Source: Parietichytrium sp. I65-24A (Eukaryota; Sar; Bigyra; Thraustochytrida; Thraustochytriidae). Taken from it: a stretch of 64,000 bases of DNA. Positions within the stretch are counted from its first letter, which is position 1. Each line of letters opens with the position of its first letter. The DNA lies in assembly GCA_012862575.1 (NCBI GenBank), contig BLSF01000058.1:124001-188000 (forward strand), read 5' to 3'. Made by a program: the position numbers and the translations under genes. The notes beneath the pieces were generated by a model. That model did no database searches. It was not told where the DNA came from and was given only the letters and a program-made list of their open reading frames with translations. Below, in pieces: positions 1 to 11,441 of the stretch.

Positions 1-2
1 GA

Positions 3-611
3 GCCAATGGCAACAACAACGGAAACATGGTCATGTCGTTTAACCTCGACAACGGAAGCAATAACATGCAAATGGGTTCAAATGACAACGTGAACAACAA
101 AAGTGGTCAGAGTATGAATTTTATGCAGCAGCAACAGCAGATGGGGGGCATGCAAGGCTTTCAGCCGCGGTTTCAAAACCAGAATGACATGTCCTCAAAC
201 GTGCAGTTTGTCCAAGTTGCACAGCCACAATACCATCAGCAACAACAGGTACAGCAGCACAACAACATGCAGCAGGACTCTCAGTTCCACGGTGCACAGA
301 GCTATTCTATTCAAGTATTGCCCGATGGATCGACAGTCATGATGCAAAACCCGGAACAACAGCAATCAATGCCGCAGCAGGTGTATTTCCAGTTGCAGCC
401 GCACGGTCAGTCTCAGGTGATGATGCAACAGCCTTACTACCAGCAGGCTCAGCAGCAACCCCAGCAGCAACAACAGCAGCAGCCTCAACAGTATGTCACC
501 TTTGGGGGTATGTACGCCGCACCGCAAATGCTCCAGTCTTCGAACGGGCAATTTTTCGCCCCTATGGGCCAATACGGTAATGGCGGACAGATGAATTTTG
601 GGAGGCAGTGA
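3..611 (+). CDS. Q/N-rich low-complexity protein, 5' truncated
   Basis: The reading frame is open from the window edge, so the true start lies upstream; the first in-window Met codons (27, 33) need not be the start. About 200 residues are visible, ending in TGA at 609-611. Composition is dominated by Gln, Asn, Met and Gly with runs of up to seven Gln, plus scattered Tyr and Phe in the style of prion-like or transactivation regions. No folded domain is visible. Such tails occur in RNA-binding proteins and transcription co-regulators, but nothing here identifies the family. The antisense frame is open over part of this stretch only because of the repeat composition. Confidence 0.6.
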   Translation, partial: ANGNNNGNMVMSFNLDNGSNNMQMGSNDNVNNKSGQSMNFMQQQQQMGGMQGFQPRFQNQNDMSSNVQFVQVAQPQYHQQQQVQQHNNMQQDSQFHGAQSYSIQVLPDGSTVMMQNPEQQQSMPQQVYFQLQPHGQSQVMMQQPYYQQAQQQPQQQQQQQPQQYVTFGGMYAAPQMLQSSNGQFFAPMGQYGNGGQMNFGRQ

Positions 612-1060
612 GACGCCCGGCCATTCCCCCTCTTTGTACCTTCGCACAAATGTTTTATGACTGAACTCTATTTTGAATTCAAAAAGGATTAAACTTGTCT
701 TCTTCTTCTTCAACCTTCTTCACGTTCACATAGTTCACATATGTTCACATGCCCAGTCCATCCCAGTCCTTCATGTTCCGACATTTAGATGTATAGGATA
801 TACCTAATATTCCGTAAGCCTAGAATAAGTGCGGGCGTGAAAAGCGTTCCGCAGCGTGAGCCAGTCAAACATGTCCGTCTTCGCGCCTAGGAATCTTAAT
901 GGACTTGACTAGCGACAAGGAGTGCGCTTTCTACTTGTGAGTTCTGTTCACGAAAATAACAAAAAGAAGGAATGTGAAGTGAGCGATAGCAGACAATAGA
1001 AGAACCGGCGTTGTCGTCGTCGTCGAGGATCGAGGATCGAGAACCAACGATTGATTCGAC

Positions 1061-1134
1061 TGAAACTACAACTACAACTGCAACTGCAACTGCAACTGTA
1101 ACTGTAACTGCAACTGTAACTGTAACTGTAACTG
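1061..1134. repeat. Hexanucleotide tandem repeat (AACTGY)n
   Basis: About twelve imperfect copies of a six-base unit AACTAC/AACTGC/AACTGT. Confidence 0.9.
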
Positions 1135-1219
1135 AAAACGCAAGACAACGCAAACGCAACCAGGTCGTCGTCAACTCGCTGTCTGCCTGCCAGCTCGCCA
1201 ATCCACACCTCCAAAAAGA

Positions 1220-1262
1220 ACCCGGTTCCGGGTCCCGGGTCCCGGGTTCCGGGTTCCGGTCC
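1220..1262. repeat. GGTTCC/GGGTCCC short tandem repeats
   Basis: Several adjacent copies of CCGGGTT/CCCGGGT-type units, self-complementary around CCCGGG. Confidence 0.75.
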
Positions 1263-1293
1263 TGGTTCCGTCCTCTTTGGCACGACGCGATTT

Positions 1294-1317
1294 AGGTAGC
1301 GATAGCGCTCGCTACCT
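1294..1317. repeat. Perfect 9-bp inverted repeat
   Basis: AGGTAGCGA (1294-1302) and TCGCTACCT (1309-1317) are exact reverse complements around a six-base spacer. It could form a cruciform or hairpin; the role is unknown. Confidence 0.85.
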
Positions 1318-1801
1318 GTTCCTAGTGGAAGACTATTATTAACTATCAGAGGTCATTTGGTAGTGTAGGCTAGTTGTAGTGGTGGCACTGCGTGTACGTA
1401 AGGGGTGCTATACCCGGCAGCTAGCTAGTAGCTATACCTACTGGTTCGTCTGCTGTGTCTGTTGTGAAAAAAATGCGTTCCGCCTAGCCACCTCTACGAG
1501 CAATTACGCAATAGAGGCCTAGTGCGTCGACTATCCACTGCTACCGTAAATGTGTGGGTCTTCCACACTCCCTCCACCAGCACACTCACCACAATGTCTA
1601 ACCCCACCACTACCACTCGAGCGACTAGGGCCACTACCTCAAACACCTAACCACCCATGCTCTCCATCAATTTCAATTGCAACTCGCGTGCAACTGAGTG
1701 AGTACTCGTGGCGTACGCAGCGAGTACCCCTGGCTAAGCATAGCTATACTTTACGTCTAGGAAGGCGCGTGTGGCGTACGCGGTGTCCCAGTTGAACCGA
1801 G

Positions 1802-4462
1802 ATGTTGGCTCGCAGAGCGGCGCTGATCAGCGCGGCGCGGAACTGGGCCCAGAGAGCTGCGGTGACTGTGAATCATTCAGCTGCAAAGTATGGCAAGTAT
1901 GGAAAGTATGGCAAGTATGGGAGTGGGAAGAGTGTGGAAAGTGCAGTGTTTGGAGCGTTTGGAGTGCGGAGCTTGGCGACAGTGGCGGACCAAGGCATTA
2001 CGGACCCGAATTATCTGCGCAATATTGGTATCTCGGCGCACATTGACAGTGGGAAGACCACGCTGACGGAGAGGATTCTGTTCTATACGGGCAGGATTGA
2101 TGCCATTCATGAGGTGTGAGTTGCAGATGATGGGCGGGCTGCAAAGATTGAGAAGAAAAGAGCATGGCGACGCTGACCGAGCGTGATGTGTGTTTGTGTG
2201 TTGTTGTGTTTGTGTGTTGTTGTGTTTGTGCGTTGTTGTGTTTGTGCGTTGTGCGTTGTGATGTGTTGGTTTGATCTCGAATGTGTAGCCGCGGGCGCGA
2301 TGGAGTCGGGGCCAAGATGGACAGCATGGAGCTGGAGCGCGAGAAAGGGATTACTATTCAGTCTGCAGCGACGTACACCAAGTGGAAGGACACCAACATT
2401 AACATCATTGACACGCCTGGACACGTAAGTTTATGTGGTTGCTGTGAACTGGCTGGCCGGTGGGCTCCTGAGGAAAGTGCAGTCGGCTGACGTTCTCCTT
2501 TGCCAATAGGTCGACTTTACTGTTGAGGTGGAGCGCGCCTTACGCGTGCTAGATGGGGCTATCATGGTCCTCTGCTCCGTCGGTGGTGTGCAGTCGCAGT
2601 CCGTGACTGTGGACAGGCAGATGAAGCGCTACAATGTCCCTAGAGTGGCGTTCATCAACAAATTAGATAGAATGGGCGCGGCGCCATGGCGCGTAATCAA
2701 GGAGCTCCGCGAGAAGCTACGCTTGAACGCTGCTGCTGTCCAGGTGCCAATTGGACTCGAGGGCAACCACGACGGAGTCGTTGATATCGTGGAGAACCAT
2801 GCATACATGTTCCATGGCAAGGATGGAGAGGAAGTTAAGACTGTTCCCGTTCCTGAGAACCTCAAATCTCTCGTCGAGGAGAAGCGCCAAGAACTCTTTG
2901 AGAGGCTCGCAGAGGTCGACGAGGAGATCGGGGAGTATTTCCTGGCCGAGGAGATGCCTAACGCCGAAGCCTTCCATGCCGCAATTCGACGAACCGCCAT
3001 TGCGAATGAGTTCGTCCCAGTTTTCATGGGAAGCGCCTTTAAGAACAGGGGAGTGCAACCTCTTTTGGACGGTGTCGTCAGGTACCTTCCAGCACCTGCT
3101 GAGATGAAGTACACTTACTTGGACCAGAACAACGGAGAAAAGCAAGAGCCCCTGGAGTGCCTGCAAGATAAGCCTCTCGTTGCTCTCGCCTTCAAGCTCG
3201 AGGAGGGTCGTTTCGGACAGCTCACTTACTTGCGCGTGTACCAAGGCACTCTCAAGAGGGGCAATCAAATTCGCAACTCGAGTGCCAGCGGCAAGAAGAT
3301 CAAGGTGGCTCGCCTCGTACGCATGCACTCCAACGAAATGGAGGAGGTTAACGAAGTAGGACCTGGCGAAATCTGTGCTCTCTTTGGTGTCGAGTGCAAC
3401 AGTGGCGACACCTTTACCGACGGGGATGTTGATGCAAAGACCTTCAATCCAACTTGCATGACCATGTTCGTGCCAAGCCCAGTTGTGAGCCTGGCTGTCA
3501 AGCCAAAGGACAGAAACCTTGCTACTACCAAATTCACCAAGGCCCTGCAGCGGTTCCAAAGGGAGGACCCTACTTTCCGCGTCAGCGTAGATGCCGAGAG
3601 CAACGAGACCATCATTTCGTAAGTTCAATTCCTTAGCCCGTCACGTTGCTCATGTTTCGGTCTTGAAGAGCTAACACCTGTAATCGATTGGGTCTATAGC
3701 GGCATGGGAGAGTTGCATCTCGACATTTATGTCGAGCGCATGCGTCGCGAGTACGACTGCGACACTATCATTGGAGCTCCTCAGGTCAACTACCGCGAAA
3801 CCATCACGAAACGCGTTGATTTTGACTACCTCCACAAGAAGCAGTCCGGAGGAGCAGGACAGTATGGTAAGGTTGTCGGGTACTTTGAGCCTGTGGAACT
3901 TTCCGAACTCCCAGAAGGTAAGACTTGGCACTTTGAAAATGGCATCATCGGAAACGCAATTCCACCAGAGTTCATTTCTGCCATCGAGAAGGGATTTGGC
4001 GAGTCCGTGGAGAAGGGTGTTTTGCTTGGACAGCCAGTTCAGGGAATTCGCATCGTCCTAACTGATGGACAGGCCCACAGCGTCGATTCGAGTGAAATGG
4101 CCTTCCGCGCAGCCGCAAAGGGTGCGTTCCGCCAGTTCTTTCCGCTCGGAGCCCCTGCCGTGCTGGAGCCAATTATGAGCGTTGAAGTGGAGGTTCCAGA
4201 TGACTACCAAGGCGCAGTGGTGAGCGGTCTCAACAAGCGCCGAGGTTTGATTCAAGACACCATCGCGAGGGACGGCAGCACAATTGTCAAAGCCGATGTT
4301 CCTCTGTCTGAGATGTTTGGCTACTCTACGGATCTCCGCTCCTCTACGCAGGCAAAGGGAGAGTTTTCTATGGATTTCAAGAGCCACGAGCGCACACCTT
4401 CTAACGAGCAGGAGCGCTTGATCGCGAAGTTCCAAGAAGATGAACAGAAGAAGCAAAAGTAG
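1802..4462 (+). CDS. GFM1: Mitochondrial elongation factor G 1, four exons
   Basis: Translational GTPase that catalyses ribosomal translocation in mitochondria. Exons read as 1802-2115, 2289-2424, 2510-3618 and 3700-4462, giving about 773 residues, close to the usual mtEF-G1 length. All three introns are GT-AG (GTGAG, GTAAGT, GTAAGT). The spliced product shows the P-loop AHIDSGKTT, the G2/switch I block [20 protein letters not shown] with EKGITIQ, G3 DTPGH across exon 2/3, and G4 NKLD. RGITIQ-like and MDSMELE signatures favour EF-G1 over EF-G2. The first 55 residues are basic and Ser/Ala-rich, consistent with a mitochondrial presequence, and contain four KYG repeats from a 9-bp DNA repeat (about 1886-1920). 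Domain IV begins near [14 protein letters not shown] in exon 4. The C-terminus is Lys/Gln-rich. Confidence 0.93.
2200..2247. repeat. 16-bp GT-rich tandem repeat in EF-G1 intron 1
   Basis: Three consecutive copies of a GTTGTTGTGTTTGTG(T/C) unit occupy much of intron 1 (2116-2288), with partial copies on both sides. Confidence 0.8.
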
Positions 4463-4863
4463 AAGATATTATTTCTCTATCAATAATGCGCCTCTCCTGC
4501 TTCACTAGAATTTGAAGGGTTCTTGCTGTTTGGACCACTTCTGGCAGCTTTTTGCGTAAATACTAATACAGTGAAATGTTTTCTTCGCTCTCCACCTTTG
4601 GAAGTAGAGGCAGTATCTATTGAATGAATCTATTTTGAATGAAAGCGACAACTATCCAATCATTCGTTCAACTTGCTCAGCCAAATTAATGAAGCTTAGT
4701 CATCCAGAAGAATAGAAAACGAAAATAATTTTGTATAGTTTCGAGGCGGAAAGAGTCATGCTATTTTGGCCGCATAGGTAAAACTTACGAGCAACTGTTC
4801 ACTCTGAGCCGCAGTATTGCCGAACGTTAGAAACTTATCATTTTACTTTATCAAAAGGAATAC
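4463..4863. other. Convergent 3' intergenic region
   Basis: Lies between the stops of EF-G1 (+) and methionine synthase (-). AT-richer than the genes. No gene seen. A TACAGTGAAAT element about 105 nt after the EF-G1 stop resembles a motif found after other genes here. Confidence 0.5.
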
Positions 4864-7800
4864 TTAGTTCTCGTAACCGAGCAGCTGTGCAAGCCACTTC
4901 TCCACAAACTCGCGGGACTCTCCTTTGCGCTGAGCATAGCTTTCGACTTGATCTTCTGAAATTTGACCAACCGCAAAGTACTCAGAGTCTGGATGGGCGA
5001 AAACGAGTGCAGACACAGAGGAAGCTGGCAACATGGAATAGCTTGACGAGAGCTCCATTTTGGCGAGGTTTCGGGCGTCGAGAAGATCCCAAATCGTGTC
5101 CTTCTCAGTGTGATCAGGCTGCGATGGGTATCCCGGAGCTGGGCGAATGCCGTCGTACTTGATCTTCAGAAGATCCTCGTGGGCCAAAGATTCTTCGCTC
5201 GCATAACCCCAGAGTTTTCGGCGAATGTCGTGATGCAATTTTTCGGCATAGGCTTCAACGAAGCGATCTGCCAGTGCCTGGGCCAAGATCTTGGAGTAGT
5301 CATCATTTTGACTTTCGTAGCTCTTAGCAAGCTCATCACATCCGTGACAAGCAACTGCAAACATGCCGATATAATCGTCATGTCCCTTCGGAGCGATAAA
5401 GTCAGCCTGGCTCAGCATTGGATCGTCGTTCTCTTTCTGAGCTTGCTGACGAAGCATGCACAATCGCGCGCGTTCTTGAGTGCGTGAGTTATCAGTGTAG
5501 AGGATGACATCCTCCCCGTCTTCGCTTTGGTTTGCAGGATAGAAAGCAAGAGCTCCCGCAAGCCACATGGACTTGTTCTTAATGATCTCTTCGATCATGG
5601 CCTGTGCATCGTCGTAGAGCTTCTTTGCCTCTGCTCCGACACGTTCGTCGTTGAAGATTTTTGGGTACCCACGGTTTGGGTATCGACCGCGAAGCTCCCA
5701 AGTCTGAAAAAACGGGTTCCAGTCAATGTAGGGCAGGACGTCCTCAAGAGGACAATATGGAGCCTTTTGGGCTCCAAGGCCTGACAATGGCTCTGGTGCT
5801 GGCGGCCTGGCATCAAAATCGATCAGCTTCCGTCTTTGTTTTGCGTCCTCCAAGGACAAGAACTTTCGCTCCTCGAGACCAGCGTAGTAATCTTCACGGA
5901 TTTCGTCGTAATCGTCAGCAATGTCTTCAACGTATTCCTCTTTTGCAGCTCCGATGAGATTTTGCACAACCGTCACTGCGCGACTCGCATCGAGAACATG
6001 AATGACTGGGTGATCAGGCGAAAAATATTGCGGGGCAATCTTCACAGCAGTGTGTGTCTTGGACGTTGTTGCGCCTCCGATGAGAAGTGGAATGTTAAAG
6101 TTCTCCTTCTTCATCGTCTTGGCGACGTGGACCATTTCGTCAAGGGAGGGAGTGATTAATCCGGACAAACCAATCACGTCAACATTGTTGTCGCGTGCAG
6201 CCTGAAGAATGTCCTCACACGTGCACATGACGCCAATGTCAATTACTTTCCAAGAATTGCACTGAAGCACAATACCCACAATGTTCTTTCCAATGTCATG
6301 CACATCGCCTTTTACGGTCGCCATAAGAACCTTCCCAGCGAAATTGGAGTCGTCGTCAGCCACTGTTGCAGGATCAATGCCTTGTTCGCGCAATTTGTCC
6401 TCCTTCTCCTTCTCCATAAAAGGCATCAGGTAGGCGACCGCCTTCTTCATCACACGAGCTGATTTGATCACCTGTGGCAAAAACATCTTCCCGGAGCCGA
6501 ACAAGTCTCCGACAATATTCATTCCGTCCATCAATGGCCCTTCGATAACATAGAGAGGCCGGCCAAGCTCCTTGCGAGCTTCTTCAACGTCCTGATCGAC
6601 ATATTGCGAGATTCCATTGACGAGAGCATGCGATAGACGCTCCTTTACAGGCTTCGAGCGCCAATCGTCCTTCTTGGCCACTACTTCTTTGCCCCCAGCC
6701 TTCAGTGCTTGAAGCTTTTCCTTCTCCTTTTGCGTAGCATCCAGCATTCGCTCGGTCGCATTCGGGTTGCGATTCATGACAAGATCTTCGCAAATTGGGC
6801 GCAAATGCGGCTCCACTTCGTCTGCGCAGATCAATTCCTTGGCGTTCACAATACCGACATCCATGCCGCTTTCCAAGATGGCGTGTTCCAGGAAAACCGC
6901 GTGAATAGACTCCCGAATCTTTTGAACTCCACGGAAACCAAACGACAAGTTTGAGATTCCTCCAGAGATCTTCACGTAAGGACACATCTCCTTGATGCGC
7001 TTCGTCGCGCGGATAAAGTCCACACCATAGTTGGAGTGCTCCTCCATTCCAGTTCCGATCGTCAGGACGTTCGGGTCGAAAATGATATCCTCAGGCGGGA
7101 AGCGAACCTCTGCGCTCGTCAGAATGTCGTACGAACGCTTGCAAATGCGGACCTTCTCCTCCTCAGTCGCAGCCTGTCCATTCTCGTCGAATGCCATAAC
7201 CACAACTGCGGCGCCATGTTTGCGCAGAAGGATTGCCTGCTCTTTGAATAGTTCCTCGCCAACCTTCAAGCTGATGCTGTTCACAATCGGCTTGCCCTGG
7301 CACCATTTCAGCCCCGCGACTACAATGTCAAAGTTCGACGCATCCAGCATGAACGGTACCTTGCACACCTCTGGCTCGGTCACTGCAATCTTCACGAACT
7401 TCTCCATTGCAGCCTTCCCGTCGAGAAGGCCGTCGTCGACATTAATGTCGATTACATGGGCGCCGTCTACAACCTGCTGCTTCGCAATGTCCATGCACTC
7501 TCCGTAATTGCCAGCCATGATCAGTCTCTTGAACGCGCGGCTGCCTGCGATGTTGCAGCGCTCGCCAACGTTCAAGAATGGCATGCCGACCTGATTGTAG
7601 ACGTCGTCGGCGATGAGATGCTCCAGACCAGAGAGCCACATCTTTGGTTGTCCGAGCTCTGGAAGAGCACGCGGCTTGAAACCATTGTCCTTGATGCATT
7701 TTGCCAGAGCTGCGATGTGCGGCGGAGTGCTACCGCAGCACCCGCCGACCATATTCACCATCTGGCCTTCGAAGAACGGAGTGTTGTAACGAGCCATGTC

Positions 7801-8917
7801 GTCCGGAGTGTCGTCATATCCGCCCATGGCGTTCGGAAGCCCGGCATTTGCATACACGTGCACGAAGCATTCTGCGGTCTCGGAGAGGCGCTTCAAGAAT
7901 GGAGCCATCTGCTGCGCACCGAGAGCACAGTTCAAACCGACACACATTGGCCGCGCATGGCGGATCGAGGTGTAGAACGCCTCACCAGTCTGACCGGAGA
8001 GCGTGCGTCCGCTCTGGTCGACCAAAGTTCCACTGACGAACACGGGCACATCGATCTTGGTCATCTCGAGGTATTTCGTGATGGAATACAAAGCAGCCTT
8101 TGCATTCAGCGTGTCGAAGATCGTCTCCACCATCAAGATGTCAGCTCCTCCGTCCATCAAGCCAACAATCTGCTCGAAATAGGTGTCCACCAGCTCGTCA
8201 AAGGTCACGTTGCGGGTAGACGGATCTTCCACATTCGGGGAGATTGAAGCGGTTCGGTTAGTTGGTCCGATAGCACCCACGACGAATCGTGGCCGGGTCG
8301 GGGTCCCTGGCCGTAACCTCGTCACACGCGTCGCGCGCAAGCTTTGCGCCGTAGTAGTTGAGCTCATAGGCGAGAGACTCCATCTTGTAATCAGCTTGCG
8401 CCACGGTCGTGGAGCTGAAAGTATTGGTGCCGATCAGCTGGGATCCGGATTCGAGATACTGAATGTGAATATCGTAGATGATTTTTGGCTGCGAGAGAGT
8501 CAGCAGGTCATTGTTTCCTTTCACATTGGAGTTCCAGTCCTTGAACCGTTCTCCGCGGTACTCCTCTTCGCCGAGCGTATGATCCTTCGCGTAGTTCTGA
8601 ATCATGGTTCCCATGGCTCCATCATACATGGCAATCTCGCGAGTAAAGAGCTCGGTGATGTAGGTGCGGAGACTGTCGCGTCCACGGACAAAGTAAGGAT
8701 ACTCTGCAGGGAACTTGTCAGTCGGCTGCGACCACACCAACGACTGGTTGTTCTTCCTGAGGGAATTGATCTCCTCCATGGACGAGAACGCCTCGTAATT
8801 GTACGGATTCGGCTGCTTCTCATCGGCTGCGATCGAGAACGGCTTTGGCGGGCCATCGCTCTGCGGCTTGGGCTTGGCAGCTTCCCCCGAGCTCCATTCG
8901 AACTTGACTTTCTCCAT
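4864..8917 (-). CDS. MTR: Cobalamin-dependent methionine synthase (one apparent frameshift)
   Basis: Transfers the methyl group of 5-methyltetrahydrofolate to homocysteine via methylcobalamin. Two frames carry one protein: Met at 8917 to about 8300 gives the N-terminal homocysteine-binding barrel ([18 protein letters not shown]), and the next frame continues from about 8300 to the stop at 4864. Visible landmarks: zinc-ligand regions VGLNCALG and [11 protein letters not shown], the pterin-binding domain ([20 protein letters not shown]), the B12 signature DVHDIGKN with GLSGLITPS and LIGGATTS, and the AdoMet-activation motif [12 protein letters not shown]. Combined length is about 1,350 residues against about 1,230-1,265 in well-known homologues. 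Dropping one base, for instance in the four-G run 8300-8303 on the plus strand, joins the frames into ...[15 protein letters not shown], matching the family. No plausible intron of the right phase is present, so a sequencing indel or a real frameshift is likely. Confidence 0.93.
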
Positions 8918-9053
8918 CTCTCAATGAATTTCGCACACCAATCTCTTCCAAGGAACTGATTTGTAGTAAATCAAGCCCTCCACGACACCACCACGTCTTT
9001 CGAACACGCTGCTTCCCACAAGTGTTGAGTGCCACGCACGCTGACGATAATTG

Positions 9054-9093
<40 letters not shown>

Positions 9094-9878
9094 GCACACT
9101 CTGCTCCTCAGAGTTGTCTGTCTCTCACTTCTCTCACTTCTCTCACACGTCTTTGAACGAGACTCCAATCTCCTTGTGATTGTTGACGTCACTTTTCGAC
9201 TTCCGTATTCGCGTATCCATCACCGTTTACGCCAGCCACAACAGCTACTCAATGCGTATTCGAATATTTTGAGATATGGCGGATAGCGTATTCGATAGGA
9301 TGGAATAGCGCCCTCTGAGAAAGATATGGTGGCGACGTGTTAGCGAGGTGTTGAAGGAGGCTAGGGTGGTGCGTTGGTACGGGAATCGGAGATTGTTGAG
9401 GTGGTTTTTGGAATCGCCAGCTGGAGGAGTGCGAATAGTGAGGTTGAGGTGAATTTGATATTCCCGTTCTCGATGGTGTGCTGATTAAAGGACTGGCGTA
9501 GTATTAGTGAGAATACATGGGGAGGTTGCGATTGTCACCAGACTCAGGTGGCTTAACTTGTGGTCTGGACTGGGACTTTTAGTAGGCATTAACTAGAACA
9601 TAGTGGGATTTCCCTTTCACGAATTGGTGTTGGTCAGTCGAAATGGAAAGGCCCTCTTTTACCTTTCTCTGGAGACACATGGTTTGCATGTGCCATTTGC
9701 TTTGCAAATTTGACTGAGCAGGCGGCAAATTTAGCACAACGGAATTTTGGATCGATTCATGGACATCAACTTAGACATTGGGTTGGATACAAGGATGTTC
9801 TTCGCAAGGTTCGATTCGTTGCAGAGTACAAAGTCTATCTGCCATCACTGACAGCGAACACTTGGAAACGGTTTTTGA
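8918..9878. other. Upstream region of methionine synthase
   Basis: No gene supported. Contains a long CT tract (9057-9089), more TCTCACTTC repeats to about 9150, and unremarkable sequence to the end of the next gene. A short open frame at 9710-9958 has no recognisable product. Confidence 0.5.
9057..9089. repeat. (CT)n tract upstream of methionine synthase
   Basis: About 33 bases of uninterrupted CT, that is GA on the sense strand of MTR, 140-170 nt before its start codon; probably promoter or 5' UTR. Confidence 0.9.
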
Positions 9879-11441
9879 CTAGTAAATATGGCCATAGGAT
9901 GTCAACGCATTGTGAGTCAAGGGAGCTGAGATGCTCTCCCCAAGCGGGAGATACGTGACCGAATTATCGTAGAGCGGCTCGTACGTGACACCAGAAAACG
10001 GCATGTCATTCCCGATGCTTGTGTATTGACTTTCTCTTGCAAGCTGCTGTTTGCCATAGATCAAGAGCTCGTCTTGCGCGTCCTCCGCGTCAGCGTTTGC
10101 CGGAGTGAACAGCTCTGGTTCCACGGCCAGAGGATATTTGAGCACATCTAAATTCTGCCTAATCATGTCTGCAATACGGCGATAGTATTGATTTGCCAAG
10201 AGAAATCCTTTCTCGGGATGGCAAAATATTTTGGACTGCTTGACGCGGCCATCTGCGGCAGTATATCCCACCACGAGGCATGCCTCCTGATTCTTACTAA
10301 AGCGAAAGAGAAACGTGCCAGGAGGCCTCCCTTCTAACATACACTGCGTCTCCTCAAAAGATAAAAAGTCCCTAAAGTACCGCGCCGGTCCAAAATTTTT
10401 GCTCTTTGGAGCTGGAAACCGAAGCTGCCCCGAGTTCATGGACACGAGCTCATCGAACGTTCTGTAGCGCTTCTTTCCACACTCAAAATACGAATCATCC
10501 AAAGTGACCTCTCCTTTCTTGACAGGTCGCGAAGAAGCCTGAATGAGAGCATGATTTACTAACCCAGTTGCATCGTTTGAAAATGACGCCACCCAACTGC
10601 ACGTTGTGCTTTCACTAAACCGGATGAGGAAGGTGCCACACTGCTGAGGTGCGAGAACTGATCGCGCCTCGTCTAATGTCAGAGCACCAGCAAACCACGG
10701 TGCGCTTTCTTCCGAGGCAACGAGCTGAATAAACGCTGTGCGTATGCCAGGACCATATGAATACAAGAAATCAGACCATTCCAGGGCAGTAATTGCCTTG
10801 CGTTTGGCTTTCGATACTACATTTTGGAACAATTCAAACTTGCTAGAGTCTCCAACATAGCTTGCCACAACTTCGTCCTTGCTCCCCATCAGTGCCCGTT
10901 GAAACTCAGACCATTTAATGGCGTAAGAGCTTTTGAATTCGTTGACCCAAAATTGTTTTCCCTCCTTATCGTCAATCAAATGCTGCACACTCACAGCCTG
11001 TTGCGGCGGGCGGTTCGCTCCCGGTTGTAATCGCTCAATCATCGGTGACAGGAGCTCCACATGATCCGACACCTTGTTAGACAATCTATCGAAGACCCTC
11101 CTCAGTCTCGGGCCCTTGAGTTGCAGCTCCAAAATATTGTGCAATACACCAAAATCGCACCTCCATCTCAGCTCTTCGAGGAGCTCGTGAAGAACAAGCA
11201 CCCAGCTCTGAAATACAGAATCGTTTATACAAGCGTTGAAGTTCACCGGATTGAATATCCTGGCCAGCTCCGTCTGGCACATTTGCAGCGGCAGCCCAAG
11301 CTCCCATGCCCTCAGTTCCTCCACATCGACTAATCTCTCCAGCGACGCCACCACACTTCTGCATGCTCCAAAACTCAGCTCTGTCAGTCTCCGACACGTC
11401 GCCGCATGCCTCGACTCTACGCCTTTCGCCACCGACGCCAT
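9879..11441 (-). CDS. Tandem SH2-domain protein, STAT/Cbl-like core with Tyr-rich tail
   Basis: Predicted phosphotyrosine-binding signalling protein of 520 residues from Met 11441; an in-frame Met at 11597 would add 52 basic residues. Residues about 20-140 are helical. Residues about 160-245 contain two repeats of a short EF-hand-like or linker pattern (IKWSEFQ and ALEWSDFL), as found before the SH2 in STAT linker and Cbl TKB regions. SH2-1 spans about 248-340 with GTFLIRFSES, the phosphotyrosine-binding Arg being residue 274. SH2-2 spans about 353-437 with GTFLFRFSK, Arg 380. The last 60 residues carry several tyrosines in SH2-ligand-like settings (YTSI, YEPL, YDNS, YLPL, YGHIY), so self-association after phosphorylation is possible. 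No kinase, phosphatase, RING or DNA-binding domain is visible. The SH2 assignment is strong; the STAT or Cbl relationship is inference. Confidence 0.85.
   Translation of the reverse strand: MASVAKGVESRHAATCRRLTELSFGACRSVVASLERLVDVEELRAWELGLPLQMCQTELARIFNPVNFNACINDSVFQSWVLVLHELLEELRWRCDFGVLHNILELQLKGPRLRRVFDRLSNKVSDHVELLSPMIERLQPGANRPPQQAVSVQHLIDDKEGKQFWVNEFKSSYAIKWSEFQRALMGSKDEVVASYVGDSSKFELFQNVVSKAKRKAITALEWSDFLYSYGPGIRTAFIQLVASEESAPWFAGALTLDEARSVLAPQQCGTFLIRFSESTTCSWVASFSNDATGLVNHALIQASSRPVKKGEVTLDDSYFECGKKRYRTFDELVSMNSGQLRFPAPKSKNFGPARYFRDFLSFEETQCMLEGRPPGTFLFRFSKNQEACLVVGYTAADGRVKQSKIFCHPEKGFLLANQYYRRIADMIRQNLDVLKYPLAVEPELFTPANADAEDAQDELLIYGKQQLARESQYTSIGNDMPFSGVTYEPLYDNSVTYLPLGESISAPLTHNALTSYGHIY

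Larger units (their letters stand above)
612..1801. other. Intergenic region with simple repeats
   Basis: No convincing gene. It holds a hexanucleotide array, GGTTCC/GGTCCC repeats and an inverted repeat (listed separately), followed by TAGCTAGC-rich sequence near 1410 and pyrimidine-rich sequence before the EF-G start. The open frame across 1011-1295 exists because the hexamer repeat lacks stops (Thr-Ala/Thr-Val repeats) and is not supported as a gene. Confidence 0.6.

Noticed and set aside
2717-3628. Long minus-strand open frame opposite EF-G1
   Set aside because: Shadow of a strongly coding plus-strand exon; no domain and it ignores the EF-G1 introns.
8258-8320. Short GT-AG intron explaining the methionine synthase frame change
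   Set aside because: GT-AG pairs here give 11, 19 or 21 nt, too short to be credible; an indel is simpler.
9780-9860. Possible tRNA B-box (GGTTCGATTCG at about 9807)
   Set aside because: No matching acceptor stem, anticodon arm or A-box could be aligned.
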